Shown: one piece after another, positions 1 through 7,763 of the stretch
Layout of the letters: each line of letters begins with the position of its first letter
How positions within the stretch are numbered: the first letter of the stretch is position 1
Assembly: GCA_030625445.1 (NCBI GenBank)
Contig: DAOUQU010000001.1
Span: 1-31,301 of the forward strand
DNA length: 31,301 bases
Reading direction: 5' to 3'
Source of the DNA: Gammaproteobacteria bacterium
GTDB lineage: Bacteria; Pseudomonadota; Gammaproteobacteria; Chromatiales; Chromatiaceae
Made by a program: the position numbers and the translations under genes
Notes under the pieces: generated by a model
Seen by the model: the letters and a program-made list of their open reading frames with translations, nothing else
Told to the model about the DNA's origin: nothing
Database searches by the model: none

Positions 1-68
1 CTAGACTCTGTCTACCCTGCATGTTATTTTGACCACTATCCACTCCTCCAACAGATCTGGTACAGCGC

Positions 69-938
69 TTGTTCTCTCGAATTGGAATTACCGGTAAAAC
101 GACGGACAGCGAGATCGGATCGCTGCTGCGTTCACTGTTCGACCACCTCGCACCCAGGGTTAAGCAGCTGATTCTTGATGAGCGCCTCTCAGAGCATCTT
201 CCCGATCACACAACGGCATCATTGAAAAGCATCGCCGACAACTCCGACCTTGTCGTCATCATCGGAGGTGATGGAACACTGTTGCACAGCGCCCGTATCC
301 TGGCTCCCTATAATGTCCCGGTTGTCGGCATCAATCGCGGCCGCCTCGGGTTTCTTGCGGATATCGCTTCTGACAGGATGCTGGAGAGCCTCGATCAGAT
401 TCTTGACGGTCAATATAGCGAAGATCCACGCTTTCTGCTACGCAGCGAGATCATCGATGCCGGCGGCAATTGCCTGGACTCATCGCTGGCGCTGAATGAT
501 GTTGTGATTCATAAATGGCTCTCTGCACGCATGATCGAGTTCGAAATCTGGATCAATGACAGTTTTGTGGAGTCCCAGCGCTCTGACGGCATCATCGTCT
601 CCACTCCGACCGGTTCGACCGCCTATGCACTTTCCGGTGGCGGACCTCTGGTCTACCCGGATCTGAACGCCATTCTGCTGGTGCCAATCTGCCCGCATAC
701 TTTAAGCAACCGGCCGATTATGCTCCGCTCTGACTCGACTATCCGTTTTCGCATGTGTGAGCGCACAGCAAGCGAAAATGTCCGTATTACCTGTGACGGG
801 CAAACCACACTTGAAATCAGCCATCAGGATCAACTGGTCATCTCTCGCTCGCAACATAATGTGCGCCTGATTCATCCTGCCGGCCACGATCATTTCCAGA
901 TTCTGCGCAACAAACTCAACTGGGGTCATCGCACTTAA
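69..938 (+). CDS. nadK: NAD kinase
   Basis: ATP-dependent NAD kinase, which phosphorylates NAD+ to NADP+ in the cytoplasm. The 289-residue length fits the family. The signature GGDGT is at residues 66-70, followed by LLHSAR; an ND pair (143-144) sits in the ALNDVVIHK segment; and the conserved block SDGIIVSTPTGSTAYALSGG runs from about 172. The best start in frame is TTG at 69, because the N-terminus FSRIGITGK matches the usual first beta strand and an in-frame stop lies at 30-32; CTG at 57 is the only other candidate. No strong ribosome binding site is visible. recN follows after 40 bp on the same strand, so the two are probably co-transcribed, as in many Gammaproteobacteria. Identity is secure; the start is less so. 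Confidence 0.95.
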   Translation: MFSRIGITGKTTDSEIGSLLRSLFDHLAPRVKQLILDERLSEHLPDHTTASLKSIADNSDLVVIIGGDGTLLHSARILAPYNVPVVGINRGRLGFLADIASDRMLESLDQILDGQYSEDPRFLLRSEIIDAGGNCLDSSLALNDVVIHKWLSARMIEFEIWINDSFVESQRSDGIIVSTPTGSTAYALSGGGPLVYPDLNAILLVPICPHTLSNRPIMLRSDSTIRFRMCERTASENVRITCDGQTTLEISHQDQLVISRSQHNVRLIHPAGHDHFQILRNKLNWGHRT

Positions 939-978
939 GGGCGTCTTTATACATCATCATGAGTAGAGACAACCATCA

Positions 979-2643
979 ATGCTGACCTCTGTGCACATCC
1001 GTCATCTTGTGACCATTGAAGAGCTGTCACTTGAGCTTGATTCAGGCATGAGCGCTCTCACCGGTGAAACCGGTGCAGGCAAATCCATCCTGATCGACTC
1101 TCTCGGGCTGGTGCTGGGCGACAAGGCTGACATCAGCCTGATCCGCAGCGGTCATGAAAAAGCCGAGATTACTGCGGCTTTTGATCTCACTGACAGCAGT
1201 GAGGCGAAACAGTGGCTGCACGAGCAGGAGTTGCTGGATGACTCCTGCGGCGACTGCCTGGTGCGCAGGGTACTCACTATTAAAGGGCGCTCCCGCGCCT
1301 TTATCAACAACATACCAGTGACGCTTGCATCTCTCGCTCGACTGGGTGAAAAACTGGTTGATATCCATGGACAACATGCCCATCAATCCCTGCTGAAAGC
1401 CCCCTATCAACGCGCTCTGCTTGATGCTTATGCAGGTAACGAAGAGCTGTTGAACAAGTTGCAGCATCAGTGGCGGCAATGGAACACTGCAGCCAGGGAG
1501 CTTTCCAACTTACAAATGAAGCAGCAGGATCGCCGTTCACACATTGAACTATTGCGGTTTCAGATCGAAGAGCTGGAAAACCTGGCTGTCGAGGAGCATG
1601 AGTGGCGGCAACTCGAGTCCGAACAACGCCGTCTCAGCAATGCCAGCCTGCTGCGCGAACGCAGCGAAGAGCTGCTCAACACCCTCTATCATGACAATGG
1701 CGTCACACAACTGCTGCAACGCAGTCTCTCTATCCTCGAAGAGCTGCGTGAAATTGACAAACTACCGGGTGACAGCCTGGAGATGCTGCAAAGCGCAATG
1801 ATTGAAGTCGAAGAGTCTTCCCACTCACTGCACCAGTACGCTGATGATATCCAGCTTGACCCGGCAAGACTCGCCAGCGTTGACCAGCGTCTCAGCAACA
1901 TCCTGCTGCTTGCCCGCAAACATCAGCTCGAACCGGCTGAGCTGCCCCTTCATCTCTCCACTCTCCAACAACAACTGGCAAAATTGCTGCAGAGTGATGA
2001 ACAGTTGGATACTTTGCAGCAACAGATCGACGAGCATCAGCAACAATGGGGGAAACTTGCCGGCAGGCTGAGCCGTTCAAGGCGCAAGGCTGTAGAATTA
2101 CTGGCTGCACAGGTTTCCGCAACCATGCAGCAGTTGTCGATGCCGGACGGGCGTTTCAGTGTGAAACTCGACTCCATCGAGCAGCAGCAACCGACGGCAC
2201 AGGGCCTCGAAACGATCGAGTTCTTTTTCAGCGCCAACCCCGGGCAGCCACAACAGCCACTCAGCAAAGCCGCCTCCGGCGGTGAACTCTCCCGTATCAG
2301 CCTCGCCATACAGGTCGCCACGATCGGTCTTGCAAAAATACCCACGCTGATCTTCGATGAAGTGGATGTCGGTATCGGCGGCGGCGTTGCAGAAATTGTC
2401 GGCAAGCTGCTACGCAAGCTTGGAGAAGAGCGGCAGATTCTGTGTGTCACCCACCTGCCCCAGGTAGCGGCACAGGCTCATCATCACCTGCTCGTTGAAA
2501 AACAGCGCCACAACAACTCCACGCAAACCCGCATCACCCAACTCGAGGAGAGTCAACGAATCAATGAGGTTGCACGCATGCTTGGAGGCGTCGAGATGAC
2601 AGAACGCACCCTCAAGCACGCCCAGGAGATGCTATCGACATAA
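979..2643 (+). CDS. recN: DNA repair protein RecN
   Basis: SMC-like ATPase of double-strand break repair, 554 residues (E. coli RecN is about the same). Walker A GETGAGKS is at residues 29-36. A central region rich in Gln, Leu and Glu is the expected antiparallel coiled coil. The ABC signature SGGELS is at 433-438 and Walker B (LIFDE) at 457-461, followed by the D-loop region DVGIGGG. The CTHLPQVAAQAHHH segment is the usual switch histidine region. The gene starts with ATG 40 bp after nadK. I looked for a LexA-type CTG-N10-CAG box before it and saw none, so SOS control, if any, would have to act further upstream. It converges on fur with 58 bp between the stops. Confidence 0.97.
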   Translation: MLTSVHIRHLVTIEELSLELDSGMSALTGETGAGKSILIDSLGLVLGDKADISLIRSGHEKAEITAAFDLTDSSEAKQWLHEQELLDDSCGDCLVRRVLTIKGRSRAFINNIPVTLASLARLGEKLVDIHGQHAHQSLLKAPYQRALLDAYAGNEELLNKLQHQWRQWNTAARELSNLQMKQQDRRSHIELLRFQIEELENLAVEEHEWRQLESEQRRLSNASLLRERSEELLNTLYHDNGVTQLLQRSLSILEELREIDKLPGDSLEMLQSAMIEVEESSHSLHQYADDIQLDPARLASVDQRLSNILLLARKHQLEPAELPLHLSTLQQQLAKLLQSDEQLDTLQQQIDEHQQQWGKLAGRLSRSRRKAVELLAAQVSATMQQLSMPDGRFSVKLDSIEQQQPTAQGLETIEFFFSANPGQPQQPLSKAASGGELSRISLAIQVATIGLAKIPTLIFDEVDVGIGGGVAEIVGKLLRKLGEERQILCVTHLPQVAAQAHHHLLVEKQRHNNSTQTRITQLEESQRINEVARMLGGVEMTERTLKHAQEMLST

Positions 2644-2676
2644 CATCTCAACAGCTCCGCACAGGAGGCAGAGTTG

Positions 2677-2698
2677 GGTTATGCGTTTTAGGTTATGC
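2677..2698. repeat. Short direct repeat between recN and fur
   Basis: The octamer GGTTATGC occurs at 2677-2684 and again at 2691-2698, each followed by a T-rich stretch, giving a 14-bp period in the convergent recN-fur gap. No strong terminator hairpin is visible in this 58-bp gap. This may be chance. Confidence 0.4.
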
Positions 2699-2701
2699 TT
2701 T

Positions 2702-3133
2702 TCAGGATTTCGACTTGCGATGGGGGCAGCTGTTATTTCGGCAGCGCCCGTAGAGAACCATGGAGTGATCAGTCAATTCAAAACCGAGCTTCTCTGCGAT
2801 CTTTTTCTGGGACTCCTCAATAGTTTCATCGACAAACTCCTCGACATGCCCGCATTCAACACAAACGACATGGTCATGGTGCATGCCGCGATCCAGCTCA
2901 AACACCGAAGTACTGCCTTCAAAATTCTGACGTTTGGCCAGACCAGCTGCTTCAAACTGCGTTAAAACGCGGTAAACAGTGGCGAGACCGATCTCCTCAT
3001 CATTCTTCAGCAATATTTTATAGACATCCTCAGCACTCAGATGGCGCAGCTGATTGCGTTCAAGAATCTCGAGAATTTTGAGTCGTGGCAAAGTGACTTT
3101 GAGACCAGCCTGACGAATATCATTATTATCCAT
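2702..3133 (-). CDS. fur: Ferric uptake regulator Fur
   Basis: Iron-responsive, metal-dependent transcriptional repressor, 143 residues from the ATG at 3133. A longer reading from TTG at 3169 would add 12 residues, but it starts inside the neighbouring repeat element and lacks family support. MDNNDIRQAGLKVTLPR is the standard Fur N-terminus, and AGGA lies 4 nt before this ATG. The winged-helix part covers about residues 1-80. Metal ligands are visible: H31, E79, the HHDH cluster 85-88, the first zinc pair C91/C94, and a second Cys pair C131/C136. Numbering is two less than E. coli Fur throughout. It is divergent from bamE, a conserved pairing in Pseudomonas and relatives. No convincing Fur box was found in the gap. 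Confidence 0.97.
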   Translation of the reverse strand: MDNNDIRQAGLKVTLPRLKILEILERNQLRHLSAEDVYKILLKNDEEIGLATVYRVLTQFEAAGLAKRQNFEGSTSVFELDRGMHHDHVVCVECGHVEEFVDETIEESQKKIAEKLGFELTDHSMVLYGRCRNNSCPHRKSKS

Positions 3134-3154
3134 GGGATCCTGCTTATCAGTTAG

Positions 3155-3319
3155 GGAAGCACTAAGCAAATCGCCGCGCGCTTCGATCAGTGCTTGTTAT
3201 TACAAATTTTTCTACCGGGACAGGCTCCAGGCGACATGTCTTAACTATCATTCAGTGAGAGCGGACACTCAGTAAACCCTTCCTCCGACTCCCATCCCAT
3301 TGATTTATTCAGAGGTTCC
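3155..3319. mobile_element. MITE-like element, copy 1 (fur-bamE gap)
   Basis: A non-coding 165-bp unit with imperfect terminal inverted repeats. The left end GGAAGCACTAAGCAAATC (3155-3172) matches the reverse complement of the right end (3302-3319) at 13 of 18 positions. It is flanked on both sides by TTAG (3151-3154 and 3320-3323), a likely target duplication. A related 150-bp unit sits at 28876-29025: the left third (GGAAGC..., through TTTTTCTAC near 3214) and the right about 45 bp (CCCTTCC... to GAGGTTCC) align well, while the middle differs. The four-base TTAG target and the end sequences suggest a non-autonomous relative of an IS5-type transposon; that family assignment is inference. It occupies most of the fur-bamE intergenic region. 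Confidence 0.7.
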
Positions 3320-3345
3320 TTAGCAATCTCTGATTGTTGTATAAT
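3316..3345 (+). promoter_or_regulatory. Putative bamE promoter
   Basis: A consensus -10 hexamer TATAAT lies at 3340-3345, giving a predicted start near 3352 and a leader of about 28 nt before the bamE ATG. The -35 region is weak: TTCCTT at 3316-3321 with an 18-bp spacer. This hexamer spans the right end of the MITE-like element and its TTAG duplication, so insertion would have replaced the original -35 region. Confidence 0.45.
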
Positions 3346-3379
3346 AACAGATTCTGCGGATGAAAATCAGTACCTAAAT

Positions 3380-3856
3380 ATGCACAGGCATCTCTTTCCT
3401 ATCTTCATAGCCAGTTTGCTGACTGGTGGCTGCGCCACCTCTGAAAAAATCGTCAAAGGCGTTGCTCAAAAGCCATTTTCAAAATTCTCATTTGTGCACA
3501 AACAGACTATTCAGCAGGGCAACATCCTCAATAGTGAAGCTCTTGACAAACTCGAGCCCGGCATGTCTATGGAGGAGGTTCGCCTGGCGCTGGGAACGCC
3601 ATCCTTTGTCGATGTATTTCATCAGCAGCGCTGGGACTACATCTACTGGTTACAGGTCCCCGGTGAGGAGCTGGTGCACAAGAACCTCACCCTCTATTTC
3701 AGCGATGATGGAATACTTGATCGTATTGCCGGGGATTATGAGCCGGATGAGAAGATCGATGATGAGAACGAACGCGTCGTTGTTTCAGTACCGGATCACA
3801 AAGGAGAGGGATTTTTTCAACGCACCCTGGATAAAGTTGGCAACGCCATCGATTGA
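3380..3856 (+). CDS. bamE: Outer membrane assembly lipoprotein BamE
   Basis: Lipoprotein of the BAM complex that inserts beta-barrel proteins into the outer membrane (SmpA/OmlA family), acting at the periplasmic face of that membrane. A short signal peptide ends in a lipobox, LLTGGC, with the lipidated Cys at residue 18. The core BamE pattern is present: QQGNILNSEALDKLEPGMS, then a conserved LGTPSFVDVFHQQRWDY stretch and a YF..DG.L segment. At 158 residues it is longer than E. coli BamE (113), because of an acidic C-terminal tail after about residue 120 (EPDEKIDDENER). It is divergent from fur. The ribosome binding site is weak. Confidence 0.93.
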   Translation: MHRHLFPIFIASLLTGGCATSEKIVKGVAQKPFSKFSFVHKQTIQQGNILNSEALDKLEPGMSMEEVRLALGTPSFVDVFHQQRWDYIYWLQVPGEELVHKNLTLYFSDDGILDRIAGDYEPDEKIDDENERVVVSVPDHKGEGFFQRTLDKVGNAID

Positions 3857-4046
3857 ATCGGGGAGTATCGGCGCTATTTTGTGACGGGTGCTTGTTGATG
3901 CCGGACTTGCAATCACAGAGATGAGGCCTTCTCTTATGCGTATGCGGCTCCGTTAAAGAGGCCCTCTACGAGCACTCTGTTGCTCTCACCATCTCCCACA
4001 CACAAGTTGGGCGCGCTGGCGCGCAGTCAAACGCCTCCCGGAATCC

Positions 4047-4062
4047 CGGAAAGAGCTTTCCG
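4047..4062. other. Small hairpin after the M23 gene
   Basis: CGGAAA-gagc-TTTCCG forms a perfect 6-bp stem just beyond the M23 stop codon (4067). A GCGCGC/GCGCGC inverted pair lies a little further on (4011-4024). No T-run follows in the minus direction, so a classical intrinsic terminator is not supported. The rest of the 210-bp gap to bamE holds nothing I recognise. Confidence 0.3.
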
Positions 4063-4066
4063 ATCA

Positions 4067-4981
4067 TCAATTGACCGAGTTGATATAGCGCATCGGATTG
4101 ACTGGAGCACCGTTCTTGCGCACCTCAAAATGGAGATGCGGTCCTGTCGAACGCCCGGTGCTGCCAAGCAGTGCAACCGTGACGCCTTTTTCGATGATGT
4201 CGCCTTTTTTTACAATATTCTTCTTGTTGTGGGCATAACGGGTGCTGAAACCATCGGCATGCTTGATCTCAACCATGTTCCCGTATCCTGAAACCCGCTC
4301 GGACTTGATCACGACCCCGCCGGCGACAGCCTTGATCGGGGTGCCTCTTTTACCCGGGATATCCACTCCCTCATGCCCCTTGAATTTTCCGGATATCGGA
4401 TGGACTCTGCCGCCATATCCAGATGAGATGTAGCCCTTCACCGGCATGCCCGAGGGCACGACTTCCTTTGTTATGTCGCGCTCGCTCAACACTTTTTCCA
4501 GTGTCGTCAGTTGTTGATCCTGGGACGCCAATTGACTGCTCAACCGCTCAATCCCCATAAGCAGATCAAGCGAGGTTTGAGTCTCTCCCTCTTCGCCATT
4601 TGAGGCGCTTCCCATTGCAGGATCTTTTTTGAAGACCTCTTTATCGATATCAACATCGACAGCGGAAACAAGCCGCTCTCCAATGGCCTCCAGGCGCATC
4701 AGTTTTGCCTGCAGCGACCCCAGCTTGATAGCCAGAGCATCAAGATTATCTTCTGTATTCGCCTTGACCTGTTGAAGATTTTCACGCTCCTTGTTCACCA
4801 TCTCCATGAGTAATGCGACTTCAGATTCAGATTCCAGAGAAACGTTGGCATTGTGAAACCCAAGCTGATAGCCAATTCTTCCAGACATTGCCGCAGAGAT
4901 CATCGCCACGATAAGCAGCAGGATAAAAAGCATTCCGAGCTTGTGAATGGATATTTTTTTCTGAATTGAACTTGAAAACAT
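4067..4981 (-). CDS. M23 family metallopeptidase (LytM-type), membrane anchored
   Basis: Predicted peptidoglycan hydrolase or amidase-activator-like protein, 304 residues from the ATG at 4981, which has GAGG about 9 nt upstream; the TTG at 4999 is a weaker alternative. One membrane segment lies at about residues 16-33 (LGMLFILLLIVAMI), followed by a periplasmic coiled-coil-like region to about residue 165 and a C-terminal M23 domain at about 180-295. All zinc ligands of the active family are present: H203 and D207 in GHEGVD, and the HLH motif at 282-284. The domain therefore looks catalytically competent rather than a degenerate EnvC/NlpD-type activator. In Pseudomonas a similar gene lies beside the DUF721 gene and lpxC, which supports a cell-wall role. 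The substrate cannot be told from sequence. Confidence 0.88.
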   Translation of the reverse strand: MFSSSIQKKISIHKLGMLFILLLIVAMISAAMSGRIGYQLGFHNANVSLESESEVALLMEMVNKERENLQQVKANTEDNLDALAIKLGSLQAKLMRLEAIGERLVSAVDVDIDKEVFKKDPAMGSASNGEEGETQTSLDLLMGIERLSSQLASQDQQLTTLEKVLSERDITKEVVPSGMPVKGYISSGYGGRVHPISGKFKGHEGVDIPGKRGTPIKAVAGGVVIKSERVSGYGNMVEIKHADGFSTRYAHNKKNIVKKGDIIEKGVTVALLGSTGRSTGPHLHFEVRKNGAPVNPMRYINSVN

Positions 4982-4998
4982 ACTACTTTTCCTCAACA

Positions 4999-5466
4999 AT
5001 GAGCGGAGTTGGCAGCCTCATACAAGAGATCCCTCACTTGAAAAAACGCCCTCAAGCCATCTCCCGCTATCTACAACATAGCGATCAACTTTCCACTCTG
5101 CAGAGAGCCTGCAGGGAGGAAGCGGAATTACTGCAGGTAATCAAGCAGCAATTCGCACGCGAAATAACCGATCACATTACAGGATTACATCGCAATAGTC
5201 AAGTTGTGACACTCTATGTCGATGCACAAGTATGGGCCAGCAGGATACGCTACCTGAGCGAAATGATCGCTGCGGAGGTAAAATCGAAGGAGGTTAGAGT
5301 GGTGGTGTCGCCGGCGCCAGTTCAGCATGAACAGCTGAAAACAGAGCACGGCACCCCCCGCCATTCAGACAAGGCGTCAGAGGTGTTAAACCGGGCGGCA
5401 GACTGCACCAGCGATGAACAACTTAAGGCCGTGCTGCTGCGCCTCTCGAACGCAGTCAGGCAGTAA
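4999..5466 (+). CDS. dciA: DUF721 protein, DciA-like helicase operator
   Basis: 155 residues from the ATG at 4999; an upstream TTG at 4966 would overlap the M23 gene. The centre (about residues 55-105) carries the DUF721 pattern: L.....V.LYVDAQVWASRIRYLSEMI, matching the LtV.v.s..WA..Lrfl consensus. DciA proteins load or operate the DnaB replicative helicase in bacteria without DnaC/DnaI. Placement beside lpxC is where the Pseudomonas homologue lies. The basic, glutamine-rich N-terminus and the polar tail (about 110-155) are variable in this family. Its start is 17 bp from that of the divergent M23 gene, and its last 11 bp overlap the end of lpxC on the other strand. No good Shine-Dalgarno is seen. 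The family is reasonably sure; the DciA function is inferred. Confidence 0.75.
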   Translation: MSGVGSLIQEIPHLKKRPQAISRYLQHSDQLSTLQRACREEAELLQVIKQQFAREITDHITGLHRNSQVVTLYVDAQVWASRIRYLSEMIAAEVKSKEVRVVVSPAPVQHEQLKTEHGTPRHSDKASEVLNRAADCTSDEQLKAVLLRLSNAVRQ

Positions 5467-6370
5467 CCTTGGCCGCCTGCATGTAGGAGATTGGAGCGCC
5501 CTCTTTCTCGTCGAACACCACCTCTTCCCATGCTGACTGGTTTGCCAACAGTGCATGCAGCAGTTCGTTATTCAGCGCATGCCCCGACTTGAAGCCATGA
5601 AAGGCGCCAATCAGGCTATGCCCGAGCAGGTAGAGATCACCGACAGCATCCAGAATCTTGTGTTTGACGAACTCATCATCATAACGCAGTCCATCTTCAT
5701 TCATGACACGATAGTCATCAACAACGACCGCATTGTCCAGACTCCCTCCCAGAGCAAGATTATTTTCGCGCAGCATTTCAATCTCATTGAGAAAACCGAA
5801 AGTTCGCGCACGACTCACTTCACGCACAAAAGATGTTGAAGAAAAATCGATGACTGCAGTTTTTGGGCGATCGATAAATGCCGGATGATCAAACTCAATA
5901 CCGAAACTCATTTTAAAGCCGTCAAAAGGGGTAAACGCGGCTTTTTTATCACCGTCACTCACCTCGATTGGCTGTAGAATCCGTACAAAGCGCTTCGCCA
6001 CATGCTGCTCGATAATCCCGGCAGACTGGATCAGAAAAACAAATGGAGCAGCACTGCCGTCCATGATGGGTACTTCAGGCGCACTGACATCCACATAGGC
6101 ATTATCGACACCGAGACCGGCAAAGGCTGACAGCAGGTGCTCCACCGTGGAGACCCGCACATCACCTTTTACCAATGTCGTCGAGAGACTGGTGTCTCCG
6201 ACATTTTCCGCCCTGGCTTCAATCTCGACAGGTGTGTCAAGATCAATGCGGCGAAATACGATGCCTGTATTCGCTGCCGCAGGGCGCAGAGTCAACAACA
6301 CCTTGTCTCCGGTATGAAGTCCAACGCCGGTCGCCTTGATGCTGTTTTTGAGGGTGCGCTGTTTAATCAT
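5456..6370 (-). CDS. lpxC: UDP-3-O-acyl-N-acetylglucosamine deacetylase
   Basis: Zinc-dependent committed step of lipid A synthesis in the cytoplasm. It has 304 residues from the ATG at 6370; MIKQRTLKNSIKATGVGLHTG is the usual N-terminus, and a TTG two codons upstream is unlikely. Active-site residues are all present: E77 and H78 in STVEHLLSA, H237 and D241 in FVKHKILDAVGD, and H264 in KSGHALNN, each one less than E. coli numbering. It is the last gene of the dcw cluster, 142 bp after ftsZ, in the place where lpxC lies in E. coli and Pseudomonas. The 3' end overlaps the opposite-strand dciA-like gene by 11 bp. Confidence 0.98.
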   Translation of the reverse strand: MIKQRTLKNSIKATGVGLHTGDKVLLTLRPAAANTGIVFRRIDLDTPVEIEARAENVGDTSLSTTLVKGDVRVSTVEHLLSAFAGLGVDNAYVDVSAPEVPIMDGSAAPFVFLIQSAGIIEQHVAKRFVRILQPIEVSDGDKKAAFTPFDGFKMSFGIEFDHPAFIDRPKTAVIDFSSTSFVREVSRARTFGFLNEIEMLRENNLALGGSLDNAVVVDDYRVMNEDGLRYDDEFVKHKILDAVGDLYLLGHSLIGAFHGFKSGHALNNELLHALLANQSAWEEVVFDEKEGAPISYMQAAKVTA

Positions 6371-6402
6371 CAGCAATCTCTTTAATATACGAGGTTAAGT
6401 CC

Positions 6403-6437
6403 GTCTAAATACAGTGCTAATCAGCCCTCCTTTAGAC
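6403..6437 (-). promoter_or_regulatory. Possible hairpin in the lpxC leader
   Basis: GTCTAAA at 6403-6409 pairs with TTTAGAC at 6431-6437. In the minus-strand transcript the loop contains a GGAGGG tract not followed by a start codon. This could be a small leader structure upstream of lpxC. The evidence is only a 7-bp stem. Confidence 0.3.
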
Positions 6438-6451
6438 AACAGGCCCCTCTT

Positions 6452-6471
6452 TATTAGGGAATTCCCTAATA
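6452..6471. promoter_or_regulatory. Perfect 20-bp palindrome between ftsZ and lpxC
   Basis: TATTAGGGAATTCCCTAATA is fully self-complementary with no loop, which is more like a dimeric protein binding site than an RNA hairpin. It lies 42 bp past the ftsZ stop and 82 bp before the lpxC ATG. It does not match the Fur, LexA, FNR or PurR consensus. The factor is unknown. Confidence 0.5.
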
Positions 6472-6512
6472 TTGAACTATAAAATGATGACATTTGCAAC
6501 TTTTATCGCAAT

Positions 6513-7727
6513 TTAATCATTTTGTTTCCGTAAAAATGCTGGAATATCAAGGTAATCCATTCCTGCATTGGTCATGGATTCATCCTGTGAAGCAACCTTG
6601 GTGGTTCTGCGGATGACAGTCGGGTTGTCAAACTCCCCATAGCTGGTTGAAGCATGTGCATTGGCATCAGCTACCGGATTAACGACATCGCTGCCAACCA
6701 CCTTCGCAGGTTTGACGACCTCCATCTCCGGTTTGCGCACTTCAGGCCTCTTCGGCTGTTTCTGCTCATCTTCACCACCGATTCCGGTCGCAACAACGGT
6801 GACTTTTAGCTCATCATGCATATCCGGGTCAATAACGGTGCCAACAACAACTGTCGCATCATCATCAGCATACTCTCTGACTGTGGTGCCTACTTCATCA
6901 AATTCACCGATCGACATGTCCATCCCGGCAGTAATATTGACAAGGATACCCTTGGCGCCGGTCAGGTTGACATCTTCCAGCAATGGACTCTGCAGTGCAG
7001 TTTCAGCCGCTTCCCGGGCGCGGTCCTCACCTGTCGCCGTACCGCTGCCCATCATTGCCAGACCCATCTCCGCCATCACAGTACGCACATCGGCAAAATC
7101 AACATTAATCAGCCCAGGCTTGGTGATCAGTTCCGAAATCCCCTGCACCGCATTCAACAACACATCATTGGCGGCTTTAAATGCATCCAGCAGCGTCATA
7201 TTCGACCCCAGCACCGGAACCAGCTTGTCGTTTGGAATGGTAATCAGGGAATCAACGGATTCACGCAGCAGCTTGATTCCAAGCTCGGCTGCCTGCATGC
7301 GGCGTCCACCTTCAAAACGAAACGGCTTGGTCACCACCGCCACTGTCAAAATTCCCAGCTCCTTTGAGATCTCGGCAACCACAGGAGCCGCACCTGTGCC
7401 CGTTCCACCACCCATGCCTGCGGTGATAAAAACCATATCAGCACCCTGCAACTGCTCTCTAATGCGGTCACGATCCTCCAATGCGGCCTGTTGTCCAACC
7501 TGCGGATTGGCTCCGGCGCCAAGCCCCTTGGTCAGATCCGAACCGATTGGCAATAATGCCGCAACGCCGCTCCTGTTGAGGGCCTGCACATCAGTATTTG
7601 CGCATATAAAATCAACCCCTTCAAGATTCTCACTCAGCATGTGGGTGACAGCATTACCGCCTCCCCCGCCAACGCCAATCACTTTGATCACTGCTTCTTG
7701 TGTATAGTTATCGATTATTTCAAACAT
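6513..7727 (-). CDS. ftsZ: Cell division GTPase FtsZ
   Basis: Tubulin homologue that forms the Z ring at midcell, 404 residues. The nucleotide-binding loop GVGGGGGNAV is near residues 18-27, the tubulin signature GGGTGTG at 106-112, and the T7 synergy loop NVDFADV at 208-214. A variable linker (about 320-385) precedes the conserved C-terminal peptide DYLDIPAFLRKQ, which binds FtsA and similar tethers. The ATG has a good AGGAGA six nt upstream. The gene is separated from ftsA by an unusually long 395-bp gap, so it probably has its own transcript or processing signals. A possible 10-codon leader ORF ends 3 nt before its start codon. Confidence 0.99.
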   Translation of the reverse strand: MFEIIDNYTQEAVIKVIGVGGGGGNAVTHMLSENLEGVDFICANTDVQALNRSGVAALLPIGSDLTKGLGAGANPQVGQQAALEDRDRIREQLQGADMVFITAGMGGGTGTGAAPVVAEISKELGILTVAVVTKPFRFEGGRRMQAAELGIKLLRESVDSLITIPNDKLVPVLGSNMTLLDAFKAANDVLLNAVQGISELITKPGLINVDFADVRTVMAEMGLAMMGSGTATGEDRAREAAETALQSPLLEDVNLTGAKGILVNITAGMDMSIGEFDEVGTTVREYADDDATVVVGTVIDPDMHDELKVTVVATGIGGEDEQKQPKRPEVRKPEMEVVKPAKVVGSDVVNPVADANAHASTSYGEFDNPTVIRRTTKVASQDESMTNAGMDYLDIPAFLRKQND

Positions 7728-7730
7728 CTC

Positions 7731-7763
7731 TTATCTCCTGCACCCAGTTAAATTTGCCATCAT
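7731..7763 (-). CDS. Possible ftsZ leader peptide (10 codons)
   Basis: A tiny ORF encoding MMANLTGCRR. It is preceded by a strong Shine-Dalgarno, GGAGG, 6 nt before its first ATG (7763), a better site than most genes here have. Its TAA stop lies inside the ftsZ ribosome-binding region and ends 3 nt before the ftsZ ATG, so ribosomes finishing it could re-initiate on ftsZ. What is seen: the ORF, the site and the spacing. What is inferred: translation and any coupling. A 10-codon ORF can arise by chance, so confidence is modest. Confidence 0.35.
   Translation of the reverse strand: MMANLTGCRR

Noticed and set aside
936..979. SOS (LexA) box before recN
   Set aside because: No CTG-N10-CAG arrangement in the 40-bp nadK-recN gap.
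3224..3260. Possible Fur box upstream of bamE (AACTATCATT region)
   Set aside because: Too few matches to the 19-bp GATAATGATAATCATTATC consensus, and it falls in the variable centre of the MITE-like element.
4011..4062. Intrinsic terminator for the M23 gene
   Set aside because: Hairpins are present but no T-run follows on the minus strand.
6661..7707. Long open frame (348 codons) antisense to ftsZ
   Set aside because: It lies wholly opposite ftsZ, is rich in Ser/Thr/Pro/Ala as expected from the reverse frame of a GC-rich gene, and shows no family motif.
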